Positions 37,441 to 46,489 of a DNA stretch of 64,000 nt are shown in pieces. This DNA is from Actinacidiphila paucisporea. Lineage in GTDB: Bacteria; Actinomycetota; Actinomycetes; Streptomycetales; Streptomycetaceae. The position numbers and the translations under genes are program-made. How positions within the stretch are numbered: the first letter of the stretch is position 1; the number at the start of each line of letters is the position of its first letter. The notes below the pieces were generated by a model. That model worked only from the letters and a program-made list of their open reading frames with translations, was not told where the DNA came from and did not search any database. The stretch covers positions 1 to 64,000 of the forward strand of contig NZ_FRBI01000027.1 in the NCBI RefSeq assembly GCF_900142575.1. Direction: 5' to 3'.

Positions 37441-39099
37441 ATGGCAACACACGACCGAACCGGCGCGGTCGAGCCGACCGGACCTCAAGCCGACTTCGCC
37501 GCTCAGTTGACCGCACTGAGCGATAATCTGACCACATTGCGGATCGAACGCGGGAACCCCTCGCTGCGGGCAATCCGCGACAGCACGCCCAAGGGCCAAC
37601 CAGTAGGTATCACGACGATCGGCAAGATCCTCGGAGGGAAGGGCCTGCCCCGGCAGGAACACCTGCTCTCTGTGGTCCGCGTGCTGCTGTCCATGGACCA
37701 CGACGCCCGACTCACCACAACCGTGCCAACCGACGACCCCGCTTTGCAGCCGTGGCGGGAACGGTGGCGGACGCTGGTCCGCCTACAGCGTCAGACGTCG
37801 ACCGAACCCTTGGCATCCGGCCTTTCGGCACCGGAGCCAGTAGCGCCCGGCCCACGGGGCAGCGACCTCGCAGACAACCCCCCGCCTGATACCCCGGCCG
37901 CGCAGGAAACGCTATCGGTCAGCGGCCCGCCAGTACCTGACCATCCCGTGGCGTTGGGCCAAACAACCAAATCCGCTGACCGCCCCGGCACAGAGAACGA
38001 CGTGCCGTTTTCCCCCAACGGCACTCCCTTCGCCACCAGCCGCGACGGAGCGCGGCTGTGGGGCACAGCCGACGACATCCCATCCTCCATCGCGGTATCG
38101 CGCACCCCTCCCCCGACCGAGCGCACCCTACAGGTGGACCTCGACAGCTTTGGCGTCCTTTCGACTTTGCCGCTGCGTGATTTCCCAGCACAGACGAGGG
38201 ACCCGGTGGCGTTCTCGAGGGACACGACTCTTCTCGCCACCGGAGACGACGAGGTTTTGCGGTTATGGGACACAGCCACCCAACAGCAGATCGGAGAACC
38301 CCTCCAACACACCAGAAAGGTCTTCGCCCTGACGTTCTCACCCGACAGCACCGTCCTCGCCACCGTCAGCGGCAGCCCCAACGGAGTGGTGCGACTGTGG
38401 GACACAGCCACCCGACAGCAGATCGGCGAACCCCTCCAACACACCGGAACCGTGTTCGCCCTGGCGTTCTCACCCGACAGCACCGTCCTCGCCACCGCAG
38501 ACACCGGGCGGGGGAATGGGAGGGTACAACTGTGGGACCTCGGCACCCGCCAACCGGTTGGCACTCCCCTCCAGGACTCCGGAACCGTGTACGCGGTCGC
38601 GTTCTCCCCCGACAGCTCCCTGCTCGCCACCGCCGGCGGCAGCGGGAGCGGGGTGGTGCGACTGTGGAACCCCGCCACCCGCCAATCAGTTGGCAATCCC
38701 CTCTGGCTGGACGGGCCCGCGATTGCCGTGGCGTTCTCACCCGACGGCACCCTGCTCGCAACCGCCGGCGACAGCGGGAACGGGGTGGTGCGACTGTGGA
38801 ACCCCGCCACCCAACAACAGATCGGCAACCCCCTCCAGGACACCGGAACCGTGTTCGCCCTGGCGTTCTCACCCGACAGCACCCTGCTAGCCAGCGCAGA
38901 AACTCCCAGGGGTAAGGGGACGGTGCGACTGTGGAACTCCGCCACCCAACAGCAGATCGGCAACCCCCTCCTGCACCCCGGGACCGTGGAAGCGGTGGCC
39001 TTCTCACCCGACAGCACCCTCCTCGCCACAGCTCGCGACGACAATAGCTACAGCCGGGCGGTCATCCGATGGGCGATCTCTACGAAGCAACGGAGCTAG
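37441..39099 (+). CDS. WD40 beta-propeller protein with N-terminal HTH-like region
   Basis: This 552-residue protein starts at ATG 37441 after GGGGGAAG. Residues about 20-95 (LTALSDNLTTLRIERGNPSLRAI ... GKILGGKGLP) look like the helix-turn-helix-like head seen in actinomycete STAND and WD40 proteins. A P/T-rich linker leads to seven WD40 blades (residues about 255-552), each with an [LV][AT]FSPD-[SG]-T-[VL]-LAT and V[RQ]LW[DN] pattern. No NACHT or NB-ARC ATPase is present. A seven-blade ring would be complete. The blades are strikingly alike at DNA level. Role unknown; possibly a scaffold or sensor near the defence genes. Confidence 0.85.
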   Translation: MATHDRTGAVEPTGPQADFAAQLTALSDNLTTLRIERGNPSLRAIRDSTPKGQPVGITTIGKILGGKGLPRQEHLLSVVRVLLSMDHDARLTTTVPTDDPALQPWRERWRTLVRLQRQTSTEPLASGLSAPEPVAPGPRGSDLADNPPPDTPAAQETLSVSGPPVPDHPVALGQTTKSADRPGTENDVPFSPNGTPFATSRDGARLWGTADDIPSSIAVSRTPPPTERTLQVDLDSFGVLSTLPLRDFPAQTRDPVAFSRDTTLLATGDDEVLRLWDTATQQQIGEPLQHTRKVFALTFSPDSTVLATVSGSPNGVVRLWDTATRQQIGEPLQHTGTVFALAFSPDSTVLATADTGRGNGRVQLWDLGTRQPVGTPLQDSGTVYAVAFSPDSSLLATAGGSGSGVVRLWNPATRQSVGNPLWLDGPAIAVAFSPDGTLLATAGDSGNGVVRLWNPATQQQIGNPLQDTGTVFALAFSPDSTLLASAETPRGKGTVRLWNSATQQQIGNPLLHPGTVEAVAFSPDSTLLATARDDNSYSRAVIRWAISTKQRS

Positions 39100-39577
39100 G
39101 CAATGTAGCGCGCGGCACGCAATCGGCACGGGCCTGGGGATGTCTCTTCCAGCCTCGCGCCGCTCAAGGGCGCGGCGGTGCGCAGCGAGCGGCACCCGGG
39201 GGCAATCGCGGGAGACCCAGATCGACAGCGGGGGGCACGACCCCGCCGTGGTCCTTGCGCAGGAACTCTGCCCAGACCGTCATCCGCTTCAGCAGTTGCC
39301 GGGCGCCTGGTCAACCACGCCGAAGGCGTTCCAGGCGGGCACGCTGTAAACGAACCCGGCGCCGGCCAGGAAACCGGAGGCGTCGTGCCCGTGGGCCAGG
39401 AGTCAGGCGACGGCGGCGCCCATGCTGCGCCAGTTCGGCAACGGCTCAGCCAGATCGCGGCGGGGCACCTTGGCCAAGGCGGTCAGGAGTAACCCTCACG
39501 CCGTAGTGAGAGAAGCTGTCGTCGAACTGCGGCAGAGCGGACGGTAACTCAATTGGACGCCGCGGACCAATACTTCG
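39100..39577. other. Intergenic region with decayed coding traces
   Basis: No supportable gene. On the minus strand, 39300-39480 reads as broken protein-like pieces (for example VYSVPAWNAFGVVDQAPG) interrupted by stops. It may be the remains of an older mobile-element gene. Confidence 0.45.
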
Positions 39578-40354
39578 CTACTGGGAGTGGATCCAGGATT
39601 CGAAGAGCATCAGGTGGTCGCCCATCGCACCCATGGACGAGGGGCTCTGTCCGTACCGTTCGGAGAGGGCCGTCTCATAGATCTTGTACGCCTTCGGAGC
39701 CTCCCGGCCGGCGGCGTCCACTGCGGCGAGCGCACGAAGAGCTTCCTCGATGTGACCGTACTCCGCCTGGCGCTTAAGCTCGGGCCAGAGTTCTTCCGCG
39801 ATGTACTCGGAGAGCTCCATCAGCTGTCGTCCTGCCCGGAGCGCCCTCTCTTCGATCGCCTCCAGGCGAGCTTCCCGGAGGCCCTCTTCAAGGTCGTCGG
39901 CCTCATCTTCCCCGTTCCAGAGACCACGTAGATACGTCTCGCGCTTCGCCAGCTCACGCTCGGAATCGCGCAATAGCTCTTCACGGCTCAGGACCGGATG
40001 TGCGATCTCCACGGCTGCCAGCTCGGGAAGCTCCTCGATCGACGCCGCATCCGGCACCGCAGTGTCGTCCCGAATCGCCCCGAGCAGCAGAATCTGGCGC
40101 AGGACAGGGAGGAGGCGGTCCGCCTCGGTGATGCCCCGGATCTCGTCGGCGGCGCGCTCGACGGCCATGAAGTCGTGCTCCGCGACGAAGCCGTCGATCT
40201 CCCCGCCGAGGTTGTAGAGCAATTCGCTCATGCCCCGGATCTCGTCGAGCATCCCCTCAAATGCCTCCGAGAGACGGTCGGACACAGCGCGCGCCTCATC
40301 GGCCTGGTTCACTCGCTCTTCAAGCTCGGCGACGATCTTGGTCAGCTCGCTCAT
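39578..40354 (-). CDS. Acidic coiled-coil protein divergent from the defence operon
   Basis: This 258-residue protein is highly charged and almost wholly helical. Heptad-like stretches run at residues 1-60 (MSELTKIVAELEERVNQADE) and 125-200 (REELLRDSERELAKRETYLRGL, EEGLREARLEAIEERALRAGRQL). There is no signal peptide, membrane segment or known catalytic motif. It is divergent from the AIPR gene across 179 bp, so the two share a regulatory region. It could be a regulator, a scaffold or an extra effector. No HTH is visible, so a repressor role is not supported by sequence. Confidence 0.7.
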   Translation of the reverse strand: MSELTKIVAELEERVNQADEARAVSDRLSEAFEGMLDEIRGMSELLYNLGGEIDGFVAEHDFMAVERAADEIRGITEADRLLPVLRQILLLGAIRDDTAVPDAASIEELPELAAVEIAHPVLSREELLRDSERELAKRETYLRGLWNGEDEADDLEEGLREARLEAIEERALRAGRQLMELSEYIAEELWPELKRQAEYGHIEEALRALAAVDAAGREAPKAYKIYETALSERYGQSPSSMGAMGDHLMLFESWIHSQ

Positions 40355-40533
40355 GATGCGCCTCCCCCTGTAACAAGACTTACGGGTTCCTTGCCGCAGC
40401 CCTGAAGAGCAAGATTACGGCCCCTCGTGACCCCTTCGTGGGGCCGAACGATTCACGAGCGCCATCCTTCAAGGATCCGCATCGGTAGGGTATTTGACAC
40501 TTCTGACGTTGACTCAACTGGGGCTCGGGGAAC
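40355..40533. promoter_or_regulatory. Divergent promoter region of the defence island
   Basis: The 179-bp gap must hold promoters in both directions. TTGACA lies at 40494-40499, 35 bp before the AIPR ATG, but no good -10 hexamer stands at the normal spacing. CGGGGAAC just before 40534 is a usable ribosome binding site. An imperfect palindrome (GGCCCCTCGTGACCCCTTCGTG region) precedes it. Confidence 0.4.
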
Positions 40534-42642
40534 ATGAGCAAACTGCACGTGGGGTACGTTCGCGAAGCGATCGAGGAGCGGTTCGGCGGCCTGATCGACA
40601 TGTCGGACCAGGCGAGACTGTCGGAGGCGAGTCGGCACCAGGCGCTCCTCAGCCGGGGCCTGGCCGCGCTTGCGGCGCAGATCGAGCACCCGTGCAGCGA
40701 CCGCATCGCCGCGTCGAGGGTCTTCGACGGCCAGGACGACCAGGGCCTGGATTCGATCGCAGTGGAGGTCAGCACCGTCCGCTCGCGGATCTGCCTGGTG
40801 CAGGCCAAGTGGAGCGACCAGAACAAAGGGGCCTTCGGTGAAGCCGAGGTCCACAAGATGTTCCACGGCCTTGAGCTGATGCTCGACCGCAACTTCGGCA
40901 GGTTCAACCGCCGCTTCCAGCCCTTCGTCCCGGACATTGAGCGAGCCTACGAGACAGGCACTCCAAAGATCACGCTCGTTCTCGCCCTGATGCGCGAGGC
41001 GCCACTCAGCGACGGTGTACGCGAGCTGATCAGGATGAAGCTGGCCGAGCAGAACCAGGTCGAACAGATGGTCGAAGTCAAGGTCCTGGACTTGCGCGAC
41101 TTCCACCGAGCCATCCTGGGCGATGCCTCCACTCCGAAGATCGACGCCAAGGTCCAACTGGAGTGTTTCGGGCAGGAGTCAACGCCGTACAAGGCCATGT
41201 ACGGCACGATGACGGTACCCGATCTTGCAGACCTGTACGAGGAGCACCCACGCGGCCTCTTCGCGCGGAACATCCGGGACTCTCTCGACGAGAGCGACGT
41301 CAACCTCAAGATCAGAAGAACGCTGCGGGAGGAGCCTGAGCACTTCTGGTACTTCAGCAACGGCATCACCATGCTGTGCGAGACCGTCCAGCCGCTCGGC
41401 CGGGCACTCCCCGGCAAAGTGGGGCACTTCCAGCTCACCGGTGTCAGCGTGGTCAACGGCGCACAGACGGTGAGCGCCATCCACCGGGCCTACAGGGAGG
41501 ACCCCGTCGCGGCCCAGGACGGCCGGGTCCTGGTCCGTCTCATTTCCCTGGAGAACTGCCCACCCGGGTTCGGCGACCAGGTCACTACCACGACGAACAC
41601 CCAGAACCCGATCGAGGAGCGCGACTTCAAGTCCCTCGACCAGGGCCAGTTGAACCTCCGGGACGCCTTCGCCTTGAAGCTGAACCGCATCTACGTCATC
41701 AAACGCGGTGAGGCAGTCCCAGACCCGGCACACGGCTGCTCCATCACCGAGGCGGCCGAGGCGCTCGCCGCCGCCAGCCCGAACGCCCAGCTCGCCGCCG
41801 TCGCCAAGAGGGACCAGAATCTGGCGGGGCTCTGGGAGGACAGCAACTACCAGGAGATCTTCGGCACCGAACCGAACGTCTTCCGGGTCTGGCGGTGCGT
41901 CGAGCTACTCCGCGCGGTCCAGGCTCAGCTCCATGCCCTGCGCGAGGGCTTGGTCTGGCGTGCGGACGCCGCCGCCTTCTACGGCGACCTCCTTGTCACC
42001 CACATCGTCTACCGCCGTCTGAGCACCCGCTCCATCGAGGACCCGGAGTCCGACTGGCCGGCGGAGCTCGCAAAGGTGCCGGACCTGGTCCGTGACACCC
42101 TGTCCTGGGTACTGAACGCCATCGACGAGGAGTACGGCACCACCAGCCACATCATCGCGGCCGTCCGGAACACCGAGCGGATCGAGCGGGTAGTGCGGGC
42201 GGCCCTGCGCGGCCTGGACTCGGAGAAGCAGGCGCCGCCGCTCAACACCGACTACCAGGTCACTCACGCGGAAACCCGCGGCCGGAAGATCAACGCAGTC
42301 GCCACCCTGGTCGCGGCCGACCGGATCCCGGACGGCACGGTCCTGGAGTACCGCCCGTACAGCAAGCCCGAGCGCCGTGAGATGACGGAATGGCTCGCGG
42401 AGGACCCCCGGCGGGCGCAGGCCACCTGGAGCAACGAGGGCGGGCGCAACCCGCTGCAGTGGCACGCGGACGAGCAGTGGTACTCGCCGAGTGGCCTGGC
42501 GCGGAAGATGCGGCATGAGGCCGCCGGGGTGGACAGTTCAACGCAGGGCACCATCAGATGGTTCGTACCGGGTGAGGGCTCGCTCGACGAGCTCGCGCTG
42601 GCGGTCCGGCTGGAGGAAGGCAACGAGCCGGCGGAAAAGTGA
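40534..42642 (+). CDS. AIPR-family abortive-infection phage-resistance protein
   Basis: This 702-residue cytoplasmic protein carries the AIPR signature in its centre: FWYFSNGITMLCETV, LTGVSVVNGAQTVSAI and TTTTNTQNPIEERDFKSLDQ. The N terminus has an Mrr-like nuclease pattern: D73 in DDQGLDSIAVE (residues 68-78), then QAK at about 90-92 in CLVQAKWSDQNKG, fitting D-x(n)-Q-x-K. AIPR proteins are linked to abortive infection and often accompany restriction-modification genes. Here it opens the island, 284 bp before the methyltransferase. A nuclease effector triggered by phage is a reasonable inference. Its combination with the downstream genes is unusual as far as I know. Confidence 0.92.
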   Translation: MSKLHVGYVREAIEERFGGLIDMSDQARLSEASRHQALLSRGLAALAAQIEHPCSDRIAASRVFDGQDDQGLDSIAVEVSTVRSRICLVQAKWSDQNKGAFGEAEVHKMFHGLELMLDRNFGRFNRRFQPFVPDIERAYETGTPKITLVLALMREAPLSDGVRELIRMKLAEQNQVEQMVEVKVLDLRDFHRAILGDASTPKIDAKVQLECFGQESTPYKAMYGTMTVPDLADLYEEHPRGLFARNIRDSLDESDVNLKIRRTLREEPEHFWYFSNGITMLCETVQPLGRALPGKVGHFQLTGVSVVNGAQTVSAIHRAYREDPVAAQDGRVLVRLISLENCPPGFGDQVTTTTNTQNPIEERDFKSLDQGQLNLRDAFALKLNRIYVIKRGEAVPDPAHGCSITEAAEALAAASPNAQLAAVAKRDQNLAGLWEDSNYQEIFGTEPNVFRVWRCVELLRAVQAQLHALREGLVWRADAAAFYGDLLVTHIVYRRLSTRSIEDPESDWPAELAKVPDLVRDTLSWVLNAIDEEYGTTSHIIAAVRNTERIERVVRAALRGLDSEKQAPPLNTDYQVTHAETRGRKINAVATLVAADRIPDGTVLEYRPYSKPERREMTEWLAEDPRRAQATWSNEGGRNPLQWHADEQWYSPSGLARKMRHEAAGVDSSTQGTIRWFVPGEGSLDELALAVRLEEGNEPAEK

Positions 42643-42926
42643 AAAGCCCGGTGCCACGGGGGGGTGTCCAGTCGTAGCAGCGGGGCGGCCGGACAACTGC
42701 TGGGCTGACGATCGCCAAACGGGCATTGTCAGTACCACGTCGTAGGCTCGCGCGGCATCGCCGGAGAAAGCAGGGCGGGGCCTGCTGGAACGCGCCGCCG
42801 CGATCTCCCGTAGCCGTAGGATCGCAGGCGGCGACTATGTCGGCGTGAGGCACCGCACTTGGGGCCAGCCCGAGGCAGTGCGCACCGTCCGCAGCCACCG
42901 AGCACAGGGAAAGCAGCAGCACGCCG
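42643..42926. promoter_or_regulatory. Intergenic region before the methyltransferase operon
   Basis: This 284-bp gap is the only large break in the island and suggests a separate promoter for the five coupled genes. A run of Gs near 42659 and a TAGGAT hexamer near 42825 are present. No complete -35/-10 pair or terminator could be fixed. Confidence 0.4.
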
Positions 42927-45068
42927 ATGAAGGAACTGACCTTGGACCTGGACATCCCGCAGCAGCCCGAGGAGGCCGCGCAGCCTGCGGCGGAGGAAAC
43001 CCAGCCCCAGGTCACGGCTCTGGAAGAGGGCCAGGTCGTCGACTACATCACCGACAAGGCGATCAAGGAGACCCCGAAGGAGAAGGTCCGCCAGCGGGTC
43101 GCTCGAGCCCTGGTCCACGAGCACGGGATCGACCCGCACGACATGGCGCGCGACTTTGCCGTCACGGTAAGCGAAGAGGGGGCGACCCGCAAGCGCTCCA
43201 AGAAGGCCGATATCGCGATTTTCGAATCGGGCCTCCCGCACACCACGGCGAACCTCCGCCGGGTCGTGGTCTGCAAGCCCGAGCCCAAGCGTGGCAAGAA
43301 CGTGGTCAAACTGCGTGAGCCGAAGCAGGCCCGAAATGACCTCGCTGAACTCGAGGAGCTGATGGGCAACGAGGACCGCCCCCAGTGCGTGGACGGCATG
43401 TGGACGGACGGGGTCGACTTCTTCTTCCTCAAGAAGGTGGTCCGCGACTTCGGAGCAATCTTCGAGGACCGCAGCGACTGGGAGATCGCCGAGGGAACCC
43501 TCGGCAGCCGGACCGTCGCCTCACACCAGCGACTGCGCCAGGCCGACCCCGACATGCTCAAGATCGCCTTCCGTCGCTGCCACAACTACATCCACGGCAA
43601 CGAGGGCATGCCGAAGGATGCCGCCTTCTGGCAGTTCCTCTACCTACTGTTCGCCAAAATGTACGACGAGCGGGTCACCGGCGGCACCGGTCGCGGCCGG
43701 TTCCGCACCGGTTTGAAGGACATGTTCGCCGAAGACGGGCGGGCCGCCATCAGCGCCCGGGTCAGGGAGCTTTTCGAGGACGTCAAGCGCGAGTACAAGG
43801 ATGTCTTCAAGCCCACCGACGAGATCACCCTCTCCGACCGGGCGCTCGCCTTCATTGTCAGCGAGCTCGCCCCGTACGACCTGACCGGTACTGACGTCGA
43901 CGCCAAAGGCATTGCGTACCAGGAACTCGTCGGAATCAACCTGCGCGGCGACCGCGGCCAGTATTTCACCCCCCGCGGCGCGGTCAACCTGATGGTGGAG
44001 ATCCTCGACCCGCAGGAAGACGAGACCGTCCTCGACCCCACCTGCGGCACCGGCGGCTTCCTCCAGGCCACGCTCAAGCATCTGCGCCACACCTGGAAGA
44101 AGGAGGCCGGCACCTTCGGCTTCCCCGACACCAAGGAGGAAAAGGACCGCTACGGTGACCGCCTCAAGGCGTACGCGGACGAATACCTGATCGGCGCAGA
44201 CTTCGACCCGTTCCTGGTGCGTGCGACAACCATGGCGATCATGACCCTCGCGCAGACCACGGGAAACGTGTTTCACATGGACTCCCTTGCCTTCCCCCAC
44301 GGCCACCTCGCCGGGGTGGAGCTGGCGAATAAGAAGATCCCCCTCGGCGAGACAGTGGACGTGCTCCTTACCAACCCGCCGTTCGGCGCGGACATCCCCG
44401 TCAGCGACGAGTCAGTCCTCAGCGAGTTCCGCAACGGCCTCGCCAAGTCGTGGGGACGGAACAAGGAGACCGGCGAGATCGAAGCGAGTTTGACCAGCAC
44501 GCCTGCGAGCATGGCCCCCGAGCAACTGTTCATCCAGCGCGCCATCGAGTGGGTCAAGCCCGGCGGCCGGATCGGCATCGTCCTACCCAACGGCATCCTC
44601 TCAAATCCGGGTCCGACGGATGAGGCAATCCGGCAGTACATCCTGAGGCACTGCTGGGTACTGGCGAGCGTGGAGCTTCCGGTCGAAACGTTCATCGTGG
44701 ACGCCAACGTCAACATCCTTACGTCCCTGCTCTTTCTCAAGCGGAAGACCCGGCAGGAAGTCCAGAACTTCGACCTGCGGACGGAGAAGCCATACCCAGT
44801 CTTCATGGCGGTCGCGGAGAAGGTCGGATTCGACCGGCGTGGGAACGAGCTGTATAAGCGCGAGCCCAACGGTGACATCGTGGTGGAGACGACAGTCAAG
44901 ATGGAGCGGCTCCGCATCCGGGGCAAGGAAGTCACCCGGCCGCTGAAGCGCGTCAAGCCGGTCATCGACAACGACCTGCCGGTGATCGCGGAGAAGTACA
45001 GGGAGTTCCGGGCGAAGTACCCGGTACCGGGGGTAAACCTGCGCGAAGCTGCGGGAGCGGGCAAGTGA
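42927..45068 (+). CDS. N6-adenine DNA methyltransferase (HsdM-like; MAD2-like)
   Basis: This 713-residue type I-like methyltransferase has the SAM-binding motif DPTCGTGGFL at about residue 370 and the catalytic NPPF motif (LLTNPPFGADIP) at about 482, the gamma-class adenine-N6 order. The first ~190 residues form an extra module with a KADIAIFESG ... VVVCKPEPKRG pattern, like the N-terminal domain of HsdR. The acid that should precede CK is replaced by V, so this nuclease fold is probably inactive. It works with the specificity subunit encoded next (4-bp overlap). By content and order it corresponds to the methyltransferase of MADS. Confidence 0.94.
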   Translation: MKELTLDLDIPQQPEEAAQPAAEETQPQVTALEEGQVVDYITDKAIKETPKEKVRQRVARALVHEHGIDPHDMARDFAVTVSEEGATRKRSKKADIAIFESGLPHTTANLRRVVVCKPEPKRGKNVVKLREPKQARNDLAELEELMGNEDRPQCVDGMWTDGVDFFFLKKVVRDFGAIFEDRSDWEIAEGTLGSRTVASHQRLRQADPDMLKIAFRRCHNYIHGNEGMPKDAAFWQFLYLLFAKMYDERVTGGTGRGRFRTGLKDMFAEDGRAAISARVRELFEDVKREYKDVFKPTDEITLSDRALAFIVSELAPYDLTGTDVDAKGIAYQELVGINLRGDRGQYFTPRGAVNLMVEILDPQEDETVLDPTCGTGGFLQATLKHLRHTWKKEAGTFGFPDTKEEKDRYGDRLKAYADEYLIGADFDPFLVRATTMAIMTLAQTTGNVFHMDSLAFPHGHLAGVELANKKIPLGETVDVLLTNPPFGADIPVSDESVLSEFRNGLAKSWGRNKETGEIEASLTSTPASMAPEQLFIQRAIEWVKPGGRIGIVLPNGILSNPGPTDEAIRQYILRHCWVLASVELPVETFIVDANVNILTSLLFLKRKTRQEVQNFDLRTEKPYPVFMAVAEKVGFDRRGNELYKREPNGDIVVETTVKMERLRIRGKEVTRPLKRVKPVIDNDLPVIAEKYREFRAKYPVPGVNLREAAGAGK

Positions 45069-46489
45069 AGATCGCGAGTCTCTCCAACCCGGTGACGTCC
45101 GACTGGCTTAGGGAGCAGGGGCTCCGGCTCGATGCCTCCCCGTATGTCTCGGGCTCACTGGAAGCGAAGAAGATTCTGGAGCGGCTGGAGCGCACGGAGC
45201 CGCTGGCGAACCTGACTTCCGGGCACAGCGGGGGCATCTTTAGCGGCCCTATGTTCCGTCGGGTCTTCCTCACCGATCCCCGGCACAGCGTCCCATTCCT
45301 CGGCACCAAGGACATGATGGCAGCCGACCTCACCGGGCTGCCGCGGCTGAGGAAGTCTGATGCAGAATCGGCAGCCTTGTCGTACCTCAAGGTCAAGCCC
45401 GGCATGACCCTGATCTCGCGTTCGGGGTTCAACGCAGGCAGGAGGGCCTATGCACGCCCTGACATGGGCAATTGCTGGGCTTCAGAGGACATTGTCAAGG
45501 TGGAACCAGACCCGAACAAGATCAAGTCCGGCTATTTGTACGCCTTTCTGCTCAGCCAGTTCGGCGAGTCGCTGGTACGTGGGTCGGTATACGGGTCGGC
45601 TGTCAAGCACATCGAGCCACATCACATCGCCGGACTTCCTGTGCCGCGGTTGGACAAGGCGGTTGAGGGGCGGATCCACCGACTGGTGGAAAGCAGTGCG
45701 AGACTTCGTGCGCAATACCAGACGGATCTGGTGTCCGCGACCAGGGACTTCTTCGACAGTGTGGGGTTGCCGGAGCTGAACGACATTCAGTGGCATCAGC
45801 AGGAGCGGGACCTCGGGTTCGAGGTTCCGAGCGTGGCGCACGTTTCCCTGCGGGCATTGAATTTTTCACCCCGAGCACAAATGCTGATGGAGAAGTTGAG
45901 TTCTGCTCCAGGAAAGTTGCTCGGCCAGATTTGTACTGGAGGACAGCTAGGTTCTGGGGTGCGGTTCAAACGGGTCGACAGTGACCCCGAGCACGGGGTG
46001 CAACTTGTCGGTCAGCGGCAAGGTTTCTGGCTACGTCCTGAAGGGCGATGGATCAGTGCTGCTCAAGCACCTTCAGGGATCTTCGCGCGCGATGAGTCGA
46101 TCATGATTGCTGCGCAGGGAACCCTCGGGGAGAACGAAGTCTTCTGCCGCCCACTATTTATCACCGGGAGCTGGCTCAAGTACGCCTACACACAACATTT
46201 CTTGCGCGTGGTAAGCGGCGACCCCGAGATCCCCGGCGCCTACCTCTTCGCCTTCTTCCGCTCCGAGGCGGCCTTTCGTCTTCTCCGCTCCCTGAGCTCG
46301 GGCGGCAAGCAGCAGGATATCCACGAGGGTCTGCGCGCGGAGATCCCGATCCCTCTCGCGCCCCTCGCAGACCGCGACCGCATCGCCGCTACCGTCAGGG
46401 CGGCCTACCAGAAGCGCGACCGCGCCGACGTCCTCGAAGACAAGGCGCTCGCGATGCTCACCGCTGCCATCGAGGAGGCTATCGGCTGA
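45065..46489 (+). CDS. Restriction/modification specificity subunit (HsdS-like; MAD5-like)
   Basis: This 474-residue S subunit has two target-recognition halves, each followed by a helical spacer. The first spacer is around residues 190-235 (GLPVPRLDKAVEGRIHRLVESSARLRAQYQ). The second is at the end (IPIPLAPLADRDRIAATVRAAYQKRDRADVLEDKALAML). Its GTG start overlaps the methyltransferase stop, and its stop shares a base with the next ATG. It should dictate the sequence methylated by the upstream enzyme. The recognition sequence cannot be predicted by reading. No HsdR translocase follows, so this is not a classical type I system. Confidence 0.92.
   Translation: MKIASLSNPVTSDWLREQGLRLDASPYVSGSLEAKKILERLERTEPLANLTSGHSGGIFSGPMFRRVFLTDPRHSVPFLGTKDMMAADLTGLPRLRKSDAESAALSYLKVKPGMTLISRSGFNAGRRAYARPDMGNCWASEDIVKVEPDPNKIKSGYLYAFLLSQFGESLVRGSVYGSAVKHIEPHHIAGLPVPRLDKAVEGRIHRLVESSARLRAQYQTDLVSATRDFFDSVGLPELNDIQWHQQERDLGFEVPSVAHVSLRALNFSPRAQMLMEKLSSAPGKLLGQICTGGQLGSGVRFKRVDSDPEHGVQLVGQRQGFWLRPEGRWISAAQAPSGIFARDESIMIAAQGTLGENEVFCRPLFITGSWLKYAYTQHFLRVVSGDPEIPGAYLFAFFRSEAAFRLLRSLSSGGKQQDIHEGLRAEIPIPLAPLADRDRIAATVRAAYQKRDRADVLEDKALAMLTAAIEEAIG

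Noticed and set aside
38226..39095. CRISPR-like periodic repeats
   Set aside because: The periodicity is about 130 bp and in frame with WD40 blades. There are no short palindromic repeats with unique spacers, and no cas genes.
42927..46489. Classical type I restriction-modification system
   Set aside because: Methyltransferase and S subunits are present, but no HsdR translocase or DEAD-box motor is found. The coupled downstream genes belong to a different architecture.
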